Source: UBA4660 sp002405435
GTDB taxonomy: Bacteria; Bacteroidota; Bacteroidia; Flavobacteriales_D; Sanyastnellaceae
Direction of reading: 5' to 3'
Assembly: GCA_036747335.1 (NCBI GenBank)
Contig: DAIOCL010000031.1
Coordinates: 1-29,316 of the forward strand
Length of the DNA stretch: 29,316 nucleotides
The notes under the pieces were generated by a model. That model was not told where the DNA came from. It made no database searches and saw nothing but the letters and a program-made list of their open reading frames with translations. This document shows positions 1 to 8,056 of the stretch, one piece after another. Numbering within the stretch: the stretch's first letter is position 1; each line of letters begins with the position of its first letter. The position numbers and the translations under genes are program-made.

Positions 1-246
1 ATTGATTTTATCGACGTCAGGCCTTTCCAGTTCGCCCAGAAACTGCCGCGCGTAGGCGCCGAATGTTTCGATATAACGGCGCTGTCCTTCGGCATAGATG
101 GTGTCAAAAGCGAGCGAAGATTTGCCACTCCCGCTCAGGCCTGTTATCACCACGAGTTTGTTTCGGGGAATAACGACATCAATATTCTTGAGGTTATGTT
201 CTCTGGCGCCAATAACCTCAATCACCTCTTCATCCATGGTTTCCAT
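1..246 (-). CDS. uvrA: UvrA, excinuclease ABC subunit A (N-terminal part, runs off left edge)
   Basis: The 82 visible codons encode the start of UvrA, the ATPase that finds bulky DNA lesions with UvrB in nucleotide excision repair. Near residues 13-20 the protein reads GAREHNLK, the usual opening of UvrA. The first Walker A motif GLSGSGKSS follows, and then the conserved FDTIYAEGQRRYIET block. The ATG at 246 is the only good start, because an in-frame TGA lies 12 codons upstream; a second ATG three codons in is also possible. The gene follows the DUF6691 gene by about 39 bases on the same strand and may share its transcript. I see no SOS-box-like palindrome in that gap. The rest of the gene lies outside the window. 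Confidence 0.95.
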   Translation of the reverse strand, partial: METMDEEVIEVIGAREHNLKNIDVVIPRNKLVVITGLSGSGKSSLAFDTIYAEGQRRYIETFGAYARQFLGELERPDVDKIN

Positions 247-285
247 CTGGATACTAAATTCGGAAGGAGCGGGAAAGGTTCACCT

Positions 286-699
286 TTATTTCGGCAATCT
301 GTTTTTGACCAGGGCAAAAACCACGGTTCCTGCGAGTGCGGCTACGATGGCTACAAAAAATGTAGTGAAACCGGCACCGGCGTTGATAAACAGCGGGCCC
401 GGACACGCACCGGTCATGGCCCAGCCCAGGCCGAAGATCGTTCCTCCGGCCAGGTAACGAAACCAGCCCTTTTCGTGTACCATAGGGTCCCAGGGCAATC
501 CCACAGCATCTTTCCAGTTTCCTTTTTTGGCGAGGAAAACGAACAGGGCACCGATGCAGACTGCGCTGCCTATGATACCATACATGTGGAAAGACTCGAA
601 GCGAAACATTTCGATAATCCTAAACCAGGAGGTGACCTCGCCCTTGAATATCACTATTCCAAACATGTCGCCTAGCAAAAGATATTTTTTCAACTTCAT
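286..699 (-). CDS. YeeE/YedE-type transporter subunit, DUF6691 family
   Basis: This 137-residue membrane protein has about four hydrophobic segments. It carries the motif GLGWAMTGACPGPLF at roughly residues 90-104, with the conserved cysteine of YeeE/YedE half-transporters. The family moves sulfur compounds such as thiosulfate, or is linked to sulfide and persulfide handling, and it commonly occurs as two adjacent half-size genes. Here the other half ends 5 bases upstream (705-1262), so the two are probably translated together and form one transporter. The start MKLKKYLLLG fits the family. Family membership is clear, but the exact substrate cannot be read from the sequence. Confidence 0.88.
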   Translation of the reverse strand: MKLKKYLLLGDMFGIVIFKGEVTSWFRIIEMFRFESFHMYGIIGSAVCIGALFVFLAKKGNWKDAVGLPWDPMVHEKGWFRYLAGGTIFGLGWAMTGACPGPLFINAGAGFTTFFVAIVAALAGTVVFALVKNRLPK

Positions 700-704
700 G
701 TCAA

Positions 705-1262
705 TCAGATAAAGTGGTGAGTTAAAATGAACCAGGTCATCATGAGACCGCCTGCAAAAAAGCCTATTACCGCAATGAGCGAGGGCAACTGAAGGTTACT
801 GAGTCCGCTGATGGCATGACCACTCGTGCAGCCGTTGGCATAGCGGGTGCCGAACCCGACAAGGAACCCGCCGATGACCAGCAGGAGCCATCCCTGTGAT
901 GAGAAACTGTGCCAGGCAAAGAGTTCGTCCGGCTGGAATGCGGTTCCGGCCGATGCTATGCCCAGTTCATTGAGGTATTTTTCTGTGCTTTCTGCAACCA
1001 TGACAAACGGATCATCACTCAGGTAATGATGGCCCACAAAGGCGCCCAACATGGTTCCAGCCAGAAAGACCAAATTCCAGCGCTGGGTTGCCCAGTCAAT
1101 TTTGAAATAATCGGAAATGGAAGACAGTCCGGCTACGGAACACAACAATTGGAAATTGCGGGAAAGTCCAAACCGTTTGCCCCAATAAAGAAGCGTGATG
1201 AGCACAACGGCAATCAGCGGGCCCACGACATACCAGGGCCAGGGTTGAAAAAGAGCGTGCAT
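705..1262 (-). CDS. YeeE/YedE family transporter (thiosulfate-transport-like half)
   Basis: This membrane protein has several hydrophobic helices and the signature NGCTSGHAISG, whose cysteine is the expected sulfur-relay residue of YeeE-type transporters. I start it at the ATG at 1262 (MHALFQPWPWYV), giving 185 residues, because family members begin with a similar QPWPWY segment. An in-frame ATG at 1301 would add 13 residues of no family character. It is paired with the DUF6691 half immediately downstream. Thiosulfate uptake is known for the related TsuA/YeeE protein; in Bacteroidota the substrate is an inference. The upstream 77 bases hold only a weak match to the TAnnTTTG promoter element, at 1282-1289. 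Confidence 0.88.
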   Translation of the reverse strand: MHALFQPWPWYVVGPLIAVVLITLLYWGKRFGLSRNFQLLCSVAGLSSISDYFKIDWATQRWNLVFLAGTMLGAFVGHHYLSDDPFVMVAESTEKYLNELGIASAGTAFQPDELFAWHSFSSQGWLLLVIGGFLVGFGTRYANGCTSGHAISGLSNLQLPSLIAVIGFFAGGLMMTWFILTHHFI

Positions 1263-1339
1263 GACGAATTCAGAATTTTGGCTAAGATAACACCTGAGCA
1301 ATGAAGGGCCTGCCTGTTGACGGCGCGGTCTGCTTCTGA

Positions 1340-4114
1340 CTAAGGCAACACCACCTTGGAGATGTGCTGCAGGCCCATGCTTTTCACGACTACCACATAT
1401 AAGCCGCTCCTGAGGGGCAACAGCGATAAGACCTTTTCTTGAGAACGCAACACCCGTTTACCGCGGCTGTCATAAACTTCCGTCTCAACAGCGCCCTCCG
1501 CTCGTACATGCAGTTGTGTGTTTGCATAATCAACGCGCACCAAAGGCGCGTCTTCCGGCACAGGGGTTACCGATACGGGCACTACCACCGCTTCGGTCTC
1601 CGTCAGGCATCCGTTGCCATCAGACACGGTAGCCGTATAAGTCCCTGTTGACAGGACCACCGAAGAACCGGTAAGGCCATTACTCCATGCGACGCTGTAG
1701 GGCGGTGTTCCGCCTGAAGGGGTTATGACCACCAATGCTGTTCCGTCCCCTGCCCCTTCAAGCTCCACTTCAACGGTAAGGGCTTCAGGCGATTCCAACA
1801 CTACTTCACCGCTCAGCGCACAACCATTTTGATCGGTAATGGAATAAGGGTACACACCCTGCCCAATACCTTCGATGACCGCATCGCCCGGCTGGCCACT
1901 CCAACTGACCGTGTAATCGCCCGTACCGCCCTGAATGTCCAACGAGATACTGCCATCGAGGCCTCCCGCACACAAGGGCGCGGCGGCCAAGGGTTCGGCA
2001 AAGAGCAAGGAAGGTTGCATTATTTCCGTCTGCCATTGCGCACTGCAGCCCGCCTCGTCAGTAACCGCAACCGTATATGCACCTCCAGTGGCCTGCCAGG
2101 TTGAAGCAGAAGGCTCTCCATCGAGGAAAAACTGCACATCACCCTGGTTACCCGTCACCACGATGTCTACCATCGTGCTGTCTCCGAAACACAGCACTGG
2201 ATCAGCATTCAGGGTAAAAACCAGCGGCGGCGGAGCCGGTACCATGACCGAACTCACGATGGTGCAACCGGAGGCGTCTGTAAGGGTAGCCGTGTAAGTC
2301 GAAGGGCATAGATCATTGCGCAGTTCGTCACCCACGCCGTCACTCCAAACGAATGTGTAGGGCAACTGCAGGTTAGCGAAGGAGACTGAAGCAGTACCAT
2401 TACACTGGCCCGCACAAATGGCCGGGCCAGTCTGCACCTGCATGGAAGGTCCATCGATGGCCGCTACCACCGAAACGGCGATGGCCTGGCATCCCGACGC
2501 ATCGGTCACCGTGTAGGTGGTACTTCCGGGTGTGGTTACAACGACATCGCCTGTTCCCTGATAGGGAGGCGTGCCTCCGGATGCCGAAACCGTGATGATA
2601 CCGCTGTCGCCGAAGCAGGAGATCTCAGCGGATGTGGCCTCGGCCTGCAGCAGTGAAGGCTGCTCCAACGACACGCTTACCGATGCATTGCAGCCATTGG
2701 CGTCTGTAATCAGGTATGTATACGCACCAGGCGGTAAGAACTGTGCCGTGGTACCTGTATAAGGGGGCGTACCCCCGGAGGCTGAAACCGTCACCAAAGC
2801 AGTCTGTCCGAAACATGCAATACCTGCTGTGGCGGCAACGCCGGCGAGGGGAGCAGGCTGCAGCACCGTAAAGTTGTCTTGGTAGACGTAGCCAACCGCA
2901 TCGGTCAACGTGAGCGCGTAATTACCGGCCGGGAGGCCCGAAAGCAAACTTTCGGATGATCCATTACTCCACTGCAACGCATACGGCGGAGTGGCACCCG
3001 ACACGGTCAGCGCAATGGCACCATCGGAAAGCCCGAAGCATGAAACCGGCGTTAAGGCTGCACTGAGCGAAAGCGGCTCAGGCGCAACGACAGTGAGGCT
3101 GCCGCTCAGCAAGCATCCATTGCTGTCGGTGACCGTGTAGCCGTAGGTACCCCCGGGCAGGAAAACCTCAGTGGATGAGAATGTGCCTATGCCGGTAATG
3201 GCAATCTGATAGGGTGCTTCGCCACCGTCAAGTGTGAACAAAGCCACACCGTCTTCACCGGGGAAAATGGGGTTGTTTACCGACACAGATGCCTCCAGGA
3301 GCGGCGGCTCGGTTATGGTCCAGCTGCCACTGACGGTATTGCCGGCGTTGTCGGTCACCACAACGGAATAGGCACCCGGACCAAGGCCGAAGCGGTCCTC
3401 CGATGTATTGCCGTCGCTCCATAAATAGGTGTAGGGCGTGATGCCCCCCGACAGGGTCAGTGCGATTGAACCATTGGCATCTCCGTTGCAGCCCACATCT
3501 GCAACGGTAGCAGAGACTACCGCCAGGGGCAACAGCTCAGACAAGGTAAGTGTGGCAGACCCCGAACGGTCGCCGCCCGAACTGTTGTTGCCGTTCACGG
3601 CATTGCCTGCAGCGTAAAAACGCACAGCGCCCGTGCCTGCCGGGGGAGCTGTCCAGGAGAACGTAAACTGGTTGCTCACCGACATGGTGGGCTGCTCGAC
3701 ATAGGTGCGGCCCGCCCAGGTGCCGGTGGTCAGGGTAATCTGCTGCACATTGGAAGCAAGCGCGCTGTAACCTGCCAGTGGCGCGTTTCCGGGAAACGTC
3801 AGGCAGGTCATCTGAAAACCGCGTCCCTGGGGACTGCCCATGCTGTTGTTGACCGTCACGCGCATGTCGTAGAGGGTGCCGGGTGTATAGGCCGCGACGG
3901 GGGTGTTGGTACCGTCAAAGAAGACCTCAATCGTCAGGGAAACGGTACCAAAAGCAGCACCACTGTTGTGGCAGTTGGCACAGGTTTGCGGTTCAAGCGG
4001 CGCACCCGTACTGCCCACGTTGTCGTCGGTGGCGCGTCCAAGCTCCGAACCGGTCAGCACCACCCATAGCAGTGCCCCTGAGAATATCCACCTGACTACC
4101 TGTAATTTTTTCAT
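1340..4114 (-). CDS. Secreted SprB-repeat protein with CXXCH-bearing N-terminal domain and T9SS sorting domain
   Basis: This 924-residue protein is built for the cell surface. Residues 1-28 form a Sec signal peptide (MKKLQVVRW, then a hydrophobic core). Residues about 33-190 resemble the choice-of-anchor V domain and include C45-A-N-C48-H49, a CXXCH haem-type motif. From about 195 to 845 I count nine degenerate SprB-type repeats of about 65-75 residues, each built around a GG(T)PPY core, a W-S-D/N-G segment, a Y-x-x-x-x-T-D-x-x-G-C end and a proline-rich junction. The last 70 or so residues look like a type A T9SS sorting domain ending in KVVLP. SprB itself is a gliding adhesin; adhesion here is inference only. 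The stop is TAG. It follows ligA after a 120-base gap in the same direction. Confidence 0.85.
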   Translation of the reverse strand: MKKLQVVRWIFSGALLWVVLTGSELGRATDDNVGSTGAPLEPQTCANCHNSGAAFGTVSLTIEVFFDGTNTPVAAYTPGTLYDMRVTVNNSMGSPQGRGFQMTCLTFPGNAPLAGYSALASNVQQITLTTGTWAGRTYVEQPTMSVSNQFTFSWTAPPAGTGAVRFYAAGNAVNGNNSSGGDRSGSATLTLSELLPLAVVSATVADVGCNGDANGSIALTLSGGITPYTYLWSDGNTSEDRFGLGPGAYSVVVTDNAGNTVSGSWTITEPPLLEASVSVNNPIFPGEDGVALFTLDGGEAPYQIAITGIGTFSSTEVFLPGGTYGYTVTDSNGCLLSGSLTVVAPEPLSLSAALTPVSCFGLSDGAIALTVSGATPPYALQWSNGSSESLLSGLPAGNYALTLTDAVGYVYQDNFTVLQPAPLAGVAATAGIACFGQTALVTVSASGGTPPYTGTTAQFLPPGAYTYLITDANGCNASVSVSLEQPSLLQAEATSAEISCFGDSGIITVSASGGTPPYQGTGDVVVTTPGSTTYTVTDASGCQAIAVSVVAAIDGPSMQVQTGPAICAGQCNGTASVSFANLQLPYTFVWSDGVGDELRNDLCPSTYTATLTDASGCTIVSSVMVPAPPPLVFTLNADPVLCFGDSTMVDIVVTGNQGDVQFFLDGEPSASTWQATGGAYTVAVTDEAGCSAQWQTEIMQPSLLFAEPLAAAPLCAGGLDGSISLDIQGGTGDYTVSWSGQPGDAVIEGIGQGVYPYSITDQNGCALSGEVVLESPEALTVEVELEGAGDGTALVVITPSGGTPPYSVAWSNGLTGSSVVLSTGTYTATVSDGNGCLTETEAVVVPVSVTPVPEDAPLVRVDYANTQLHVRAEGAVETEVYDSRGKRVLRSQEKVLSLLPLRSGLYVVVVKSMGLQHISKVVLP

Positions 4115-4234
4115 GCGTGCAATGGCCCCAATGCCGGATGCATTAATTAGCCTTTACATCCGTGCTATGGCTAGATGAAAACAATACTTACTCGGGTTTG
4201 TTCGCCCGCCGCAGCCCTCCTGTGGCAGCATCCG
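4115..4234. other. Intergenic gap between ligA and the SprB-repeat gene
   Basis: This 120-base gap should contain the start signals of the SprB-repeat gene, or else pass through as an operon spacer. I looked for the Bacteroidota promoter elements (TTG and TAnnTTTG) on the minus strand and found no convincing match. I also saw no strong hairpin with a T tract that would end ligA transcription. Confidence 0.4.
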
Positions 4235-6316
4235 TCAGCCAATCATCTGCAGGTAATCTGATTCCGAAATGACCGGAACACCGAGTTGTTCTGCCTTTTT
4301 TTTCTTTTCGGGTCCCATGTTTTCTCCGGCAATGACGTAATCGGTCTTTTTGGAAATACTGCCGCTGACTTTTCCTCCGTGGGCCTCAATGGATTCCTTA
4401 ATTCCATCGCGTGAAAACCGGGTGAATACGCCGGAGACAACAAAGATTTTGCCGACCAGCACACCCGTAGCAGGCACGTCACCCTCTTGCGAGGCCAGTT
4501 GAAGCCCGGCTGCCCGCAGCCGCTCAACCACCTGCACATTGCCGGGGTCATCAAACCAATCGCGCACGCTGCGGGCGATCTTCTCCCCTACCTCCTCTGT
4601 CTCAAGCAATGCTTCGAAACTTGCCTGGCGCAGTGCATCGATAGAGGGAAACTGCCTGGAGAGTTTTTTTGCCACTGTTTCTCCGACAAAGCGGATTCCC
4701 AGCGCAAAGAGTACCCTTGCAAAAGGAATGTTTTCAGAGGCCTTGATGCCATCCATGAGGTTGGCCACGGATTTTTGCTGCAGCGAACGCTTCTTTTTTT
4801 CTCCCGTTTCATCGGTGGTTTCAAACTCCAGTCCGGTGAGCTGTTCAGGCGTAAGGTCATAAATATCGGCCGCATTCCTGTGCATCCCCTTGCCGTAGAG
4901 TCCACTGATGGTTTCGGTTCCGAGGCCTTCTATATTCATGGCTTTGCGCGAGATAAAATGCTCCATTTTACCCTTGATCTGCGGTGGACAACCAGACTCA
5001 TTGGGGCAGTAATGCAATGCCTCGCCTTCGTTACGCACCAGCGCCGTGCCGCATTCCGGGCACTGCTGGATATAGACGTGCGGACCGGTATCCGTTTCCC
5101 TGCGGTCAAACTCAACACCGGTGACCTTTGGGATGATTTCGCCACCCTTCTCCACGTACACATAATCGCCCTCACGGATATCCAGTTTCGCAATCTGGTC
5201 GGCGTTATGCAGCGAGGCACGCTTGACCGTAGTGCCGGCCAGCAGCACGGGTTCGAGGTTGGCCACCGGGGTGATGGCTCCGGTTCGTCCGACCTGGTAG
5301 GTAATCCTGAGGAGTTTGGTGCAGGCGGCCTCGGCCTTGAATTTATAGGCTATGGCCCACCGTGGACTCTTGGCGGTAATTCCCAATGCCTCCTGCTGCG
5401 CGTAGCGGTTGACTTTGATCACCACCCCGTCAATATCAAAGGGCAGCGCATGCCGCTGTTGGTCCCAGTAATTGATAAAGTCAACAATGCCTTCAAGTCC
5501 AGTTGCCTTTTCAATCATCCGCTGAGCCGACTGTGGCACCTTAAAACCCCAGGACGCAGCCTGCTCGAGGGACGCATAATGGTTATCGAAAGGAATATCA
5601 TTGCCAAACACACCGTAGAGGAAGCAATCCAATGCCCTGTGGGCTACCAGGCTGCTGTCTTGCTGCTTTAGTGTGCCGGCTGCCGTATTCCTCGGGTTGG
5701 CATACAACTCTTCTCCTGCCTCTGTCCGTTCGCGGTTAAGGCGGTCGAATTCCGCGCGGGGCATAAACACCTCGCCCCTGATTTCAAATGCATCGGGAAA
5801 ATCTCCCCTAAGTTGCAAGGGGATGGTGCGGATGGTGCGGATATTGGCTGTGATGTCTTCACCTGTTTCGCCGTCGCCGCGGGTGAGGCCGCGTTCAAGT
5901 GCGCCATGCCGATACCACAACGAAACGGCAAGCCCGTCGTATTTCAACTCGAGCACATATTCGGGTGCATCGGTTATACCGGCCTCTGCGAGGAATTTGT
6001 GCACTCGCTGCTCCCACCCGGTAATTTCTTCCTGGCTGTAGGTATTGGAAAGCGACAACATCGGAAACCGGTGTTTCACTTTTTCAAACTTATCTGTAAT
6101 GTCGCCGCCCACGCGTTTTGTCGGCGAGTTCGGACTTGCCCATTCCGGGTGCTCCTTTTCGAGTCTTGCCAACTCTTCCAGCATACCGTCAAATTCGAAG
6201 TCACTAATGGAAGGACTGTTGAGCACATAATACCGGTAGTTATGCTCGTTGAGCGAGGCAGTCAGCAGGTTGATTCTGGCTTGAACTTCAGTGGGATTCA
6301 TAGCTTCAGTATTCAT
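4235..6316 (-). CDS. ligA: LigA, NAD-dependent DNA ligase
   Basis: LigA seals nicks in double-stranded DNA using NAD+, in replication and repair. The 693 residues match the usual length and order: Ia and adenylation domains (about 1-325) with the nucleotide-accepting lysine in K125-Y-D-G; an OB fold (about 330-410); a zinc finger with C419, C422, C437 and C443; helix-hairpin-helix repeats; and a C-terminal BRCT domain from about 614 (GKIFVVSG... SKKTDYVIAG). The first ATG (6316) overlaps the stop of the upstream gene by 11 bases. A second in-frame ATG at 6301 (MNPTEVQAR) would avoid the overlap and is equally plausible. The antisense frames over this gene contain long open stretches that I take as shadows. 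Confidence 0.97.
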   Translation of the reverse strand: MNTEAMNPTEVQARINLLTASLNEHNYRYYVLNSPSISDFEFDGMLEELARLEKEHPEWASPNSPTKRVGGDITDKFEKVKHRFPMLSLSNTYSQEEITGWEQRVHKFLAEAGITDAPEYVLELKYDGLAVSLWYRHGALERGLTRGDGETGEDITANIRTIRTIPLQLRGDFPDAFEIRGEVFMPRAEFDRLNRERTEAGEELYANPRNTAAGTLKQQDSSLVAHRALDCFLYGVFGNDIPFDNHYASLEQAASWGFKVPQSAQRMIEKATGLEGIVDFINYWDQQRHALPFDIDGVVIKVNRYAQQEALGITAKSPRWAIAYKFKAEAACTKLLRITYQVGRTGAITPVANLEPVLLAGTTVKRASLHNADQIAKLDIREGDYVYVEKGGEIIPKVTGVEFDRRETDTGPHVYIQQCPECGTALVRNEGEALHYCPNESGCPPQIKGKMEHFISRKAMNIEGLGTETISGLYGKGMHRNAADIYDLTPEQLTGLEFETTDETGEKKKRSLQQKSVANLMDGIKASENIPFARVLFALGIRFVGETVAKKLSRQFPSIDALRQASFEALLETEEVGEKIARSVRDWFDDPGNVQVVERLRAAGLQLASQEGDVPATGVLVGKIFVVSGVFTRFSRDGIKESIEAHGGKVSGSISKKTDYVIAGENMGPEKKKKAEQLGVPVISESDYLQMIG

Positions 6317-7028
6317 TCACTACTTCCGGATTTCCAATCCGGCGGAGCAGTTTAAAAAAGCGCAGCTTTACCTTGAAGAGCAATACCGGTGCATTGTAAA
6401 TAGGCCGAACCTCCCTCGGCGCGTTGGGCATTAGCCTGTATCCTATTCCTCCCCCGGCGCTGAGCCACCAGGTAATGTTGTAGTAACCACTTGTGCTGAA
6501 TTCAATCGGCCTGACACGCTGCTCAGGGTAATCGACAAAATTCTCCGCGCCCCTGATGCGGTATTTGCCGCTGATGGTGCCATCGCCCAGGTGAATGGCC
6601 GCGCTGAGTTCCCATTTGCGGGAGAAGTAGTACACGCGTTCATAAAAAAAAGAGCCGTAGCTCATGGTAAATACAGCGGTGTCTACATCGGGATTGACTT
6701 CGCGCAGTGACGAGACGCTTACCGGGTCATCAAAGGCAAATACAGCCACGCCAAAACGGTGCACCCTGCGGTGCTCCACGCCCAGCCGGCGGCCGCCAAG
6801 GCGCGCCCGCGTATTGCTGATCAGCGTCTGCCGTGCATCAAAAATGAAGTCGAGTTTCCACTTTTTAAAGTGGTGGTCCAGCGCCATTTTCCCGGTAATG
6901 AGCCTGACTGTATCCTGATAGGCATCATGGTGCATAAGGGCCAGGGCTGACGTTTGACCGATGCATGGCGCGGCAGCGCGCGAGAGCACAAGCACCGCAA
7001 TAACGATCATTTGCCCCATCGGCCTCAT
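6306..7028 (-). CDS. Putative outer-membrane protein of unknown function
   Basis: I do not recognise a named family. The open frame reaches up to 7337, but the upstream third lies antisense to prmC and looks like an overrun. At 7028 (MRPMGQMIVIAVLVLS...) a clear signal peptide begins, with likely cleavage after the AAAPCIGQ stretch, giving a 240-residue precursor. The mature part has alternating aromatic and polar segments (YGSFFYERVYYF, TSGYYNITWWLS, GGGIGYRL) like strands of an outer-membrane beta-barrel or a related periplasmic fold. Its last codons overlap the first ATG of ligA by 11 bases, which suggests shared transcription with prmC upstream and ligA downstream. Starts at 7019 and 7010 are also possible. 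Confidence 0.7.
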   Translation of the reverse strand: MRPMGQMIVIAVLVLSRAAAPCIGQTSALALMHHDAYQDTVRLITGKMALDHHFKKWKLDFIFDARQTLISNTRARLGGRRLGVEHRRVHRFGVAVFAFDDPVSVSSLREVNPDVDTAVFTMSYGSFFYERVYYFSRKWELSAAIHLGDGTISGKYRIRGAENFVDYPEQRVRPIEFSTSGYYNITWWLSAGGGIGYRLMPNAPREVRPIYNAPVLLFKVKLRFFKLLRRIGNPEVVNEY

Positions 7029-7104
7029 CGGCGACGAAGGTAGGTGAATACCCTGACCTATAGAGAAGTCAGCCCTGCACTTACCCACACACGCGCGAAA
7101 GCGT

Positions 7105-7962
7105 TTAGTTAAATCGTGCAAATACGCCCCGTTGCTTTCCCTGCAGGTCGGTGTAGACCTCAACACCGCTGAAACCGGAGGCAGCAAAGAGTTTCGCCAC
7201 ACCAGAACCAAAATTTTCATGAATTTCCACCAAAATATGGGCGCCCGGATGGAGCAGCAGGGGCGCCAGTTGGGCCAGACGGCGGTAAAACAGAAGCGGG
7301 TCGCTGTCATCGACGAAGAGGGCGATGCCCGGTTCAAATTCCTTTACCGAATCATGGATTGCCCCGCGCTCCGACGCGGGTATATAGGGCGGATTGGAAA
7401 CCACCACGTCGAACTTTCCCTGAGGAACTTCCTTCAGGATATCTAACCGGTGGAAGATGACCTCCAGTTGCTGTTGTTGGGCATTGGCCATGGCCCATGA
7501 AAGCGCTTGTCCGGAAATGTCTGCGGCATGTACCTGCCAGCCGGGCCGTTGTTTTTTCATGGCCAATGCGATACAACCCGATCCGGTGCCGATATCGAGC
7601 GCAGTCCGTTCGTCTCCGAAAACCCGGCCGATCAAGGCATGCACGAGTTCCTCAGTTTCGGGCCGGGGTATCAGCACACCGGGTCCAACCTGCAATGCCA
7701 TGCCGTCAAACCAGCAAACACCCGTTACGTATTGCACGGGCTCTCCGGTCTTCAGGCGATTGAGCGCCTTGTGAAAGGCCAACAGCAGACTTTCACCCAC
7801 GCCCTCTCGCGCCCTGATGGTCACCTCAGCGCGTGAAAGCCCGGCCAATTGCATAAAAAGAATATCGTGCACCGAACGTGCCTCCCGTGCGTCATACAAC
7901 ACATTCAACTCACCCAGCAGGTAACCTGAAAGCGTACCAATCTTGTTGTTGCGCACAAACAT
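7105..7962 (-). CDS. prmC: PrmC (HemK), release factor glutamine methyltransferase
   Basis: PrmC methylates the glutamine of the GGQ motif in release factors RF1 and RF2 using S-adenosylmethionine, which improves translation termination. The 285-residue length is typical. Visible features are a helical N-terminal domain, the family block IPRPETEELV (about 98-107), the SAM-binding motif LDIGTGSGC (about 122-130) and the catalytic SNPPYIP (about 189-195). The ATG at 7962 gives MFVRNNKIG. It is followed after 76 bases by the putative outer-membrane gene. Upstream, 94 bases separate it from the choice-of-anchor B gene; that gap holds a short GTCAG/CTGAC inverted repeat without a T tract. Confidence 0.95.
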   Translation of the reverse strand: MFVRNNKIGTLSGYLLGELNVLYDAREARSVHDILFMQLAGLSRAEVTIRAREGVGESLLLAFHKALNRLKTGEPVQYVTGVCWFDGMALQVGPGVLIPRPETEELVHALIGRVFGDERTALDIGTGSGCIALAMKKQRPGWQVHAADISGQALSWAMANAQQQQLEVIFHRLDILKEVPQGKFDVVVSNPPYIPASERGAIHDSVKEFEPGIALFVDDSDPLLFYRRLAQLAPLLLHPGAHILVEIHENFGSGVAKLFAASGFSGVEVYTDLQGKQRGVFARFN

Positions 7963-8056
7963 GGTGTGAAAATACTAGCCCTTCCGCATAGCCTGCCTTT
8001 TGCAAGCACGGCGGGGTAGCCAGCCATTCAGGGCGTCAGCAGACCAGCACCTGACC

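Noticed and set aside
1500..3550. Recurring GGxPPY-coding segments as a DNA repeat or CRISPR-like array
   Set aside because: The periodicity is at protein level (SprB repeats of about 70 residues). The DNA is too diverged, and there are no short identical direct repeats with unique spacers.
4487..5671. Long plus-strand open frame (394 codons) opposite ligA
   Set aside because: It is antisense to a clearly functional ligA, has no recognisable domain, and reads as a composition-driven shadow of a GC-rich gene.
7029..7337. Upstream extension of the putative outer-membrane protein into prmC
   Set aside because: The extension overlaps the antisense of nothing useful but runs through the 3' end of prmC on the same strand in another frame. 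The signal peptide at 7028 marks the real start.
7963..8056. GTCAG/CTGAC inverted repeat after the choice-of-anchor B gene as a terminator
   Set aside because: The stem is short with a long loop, and no T tract follows.
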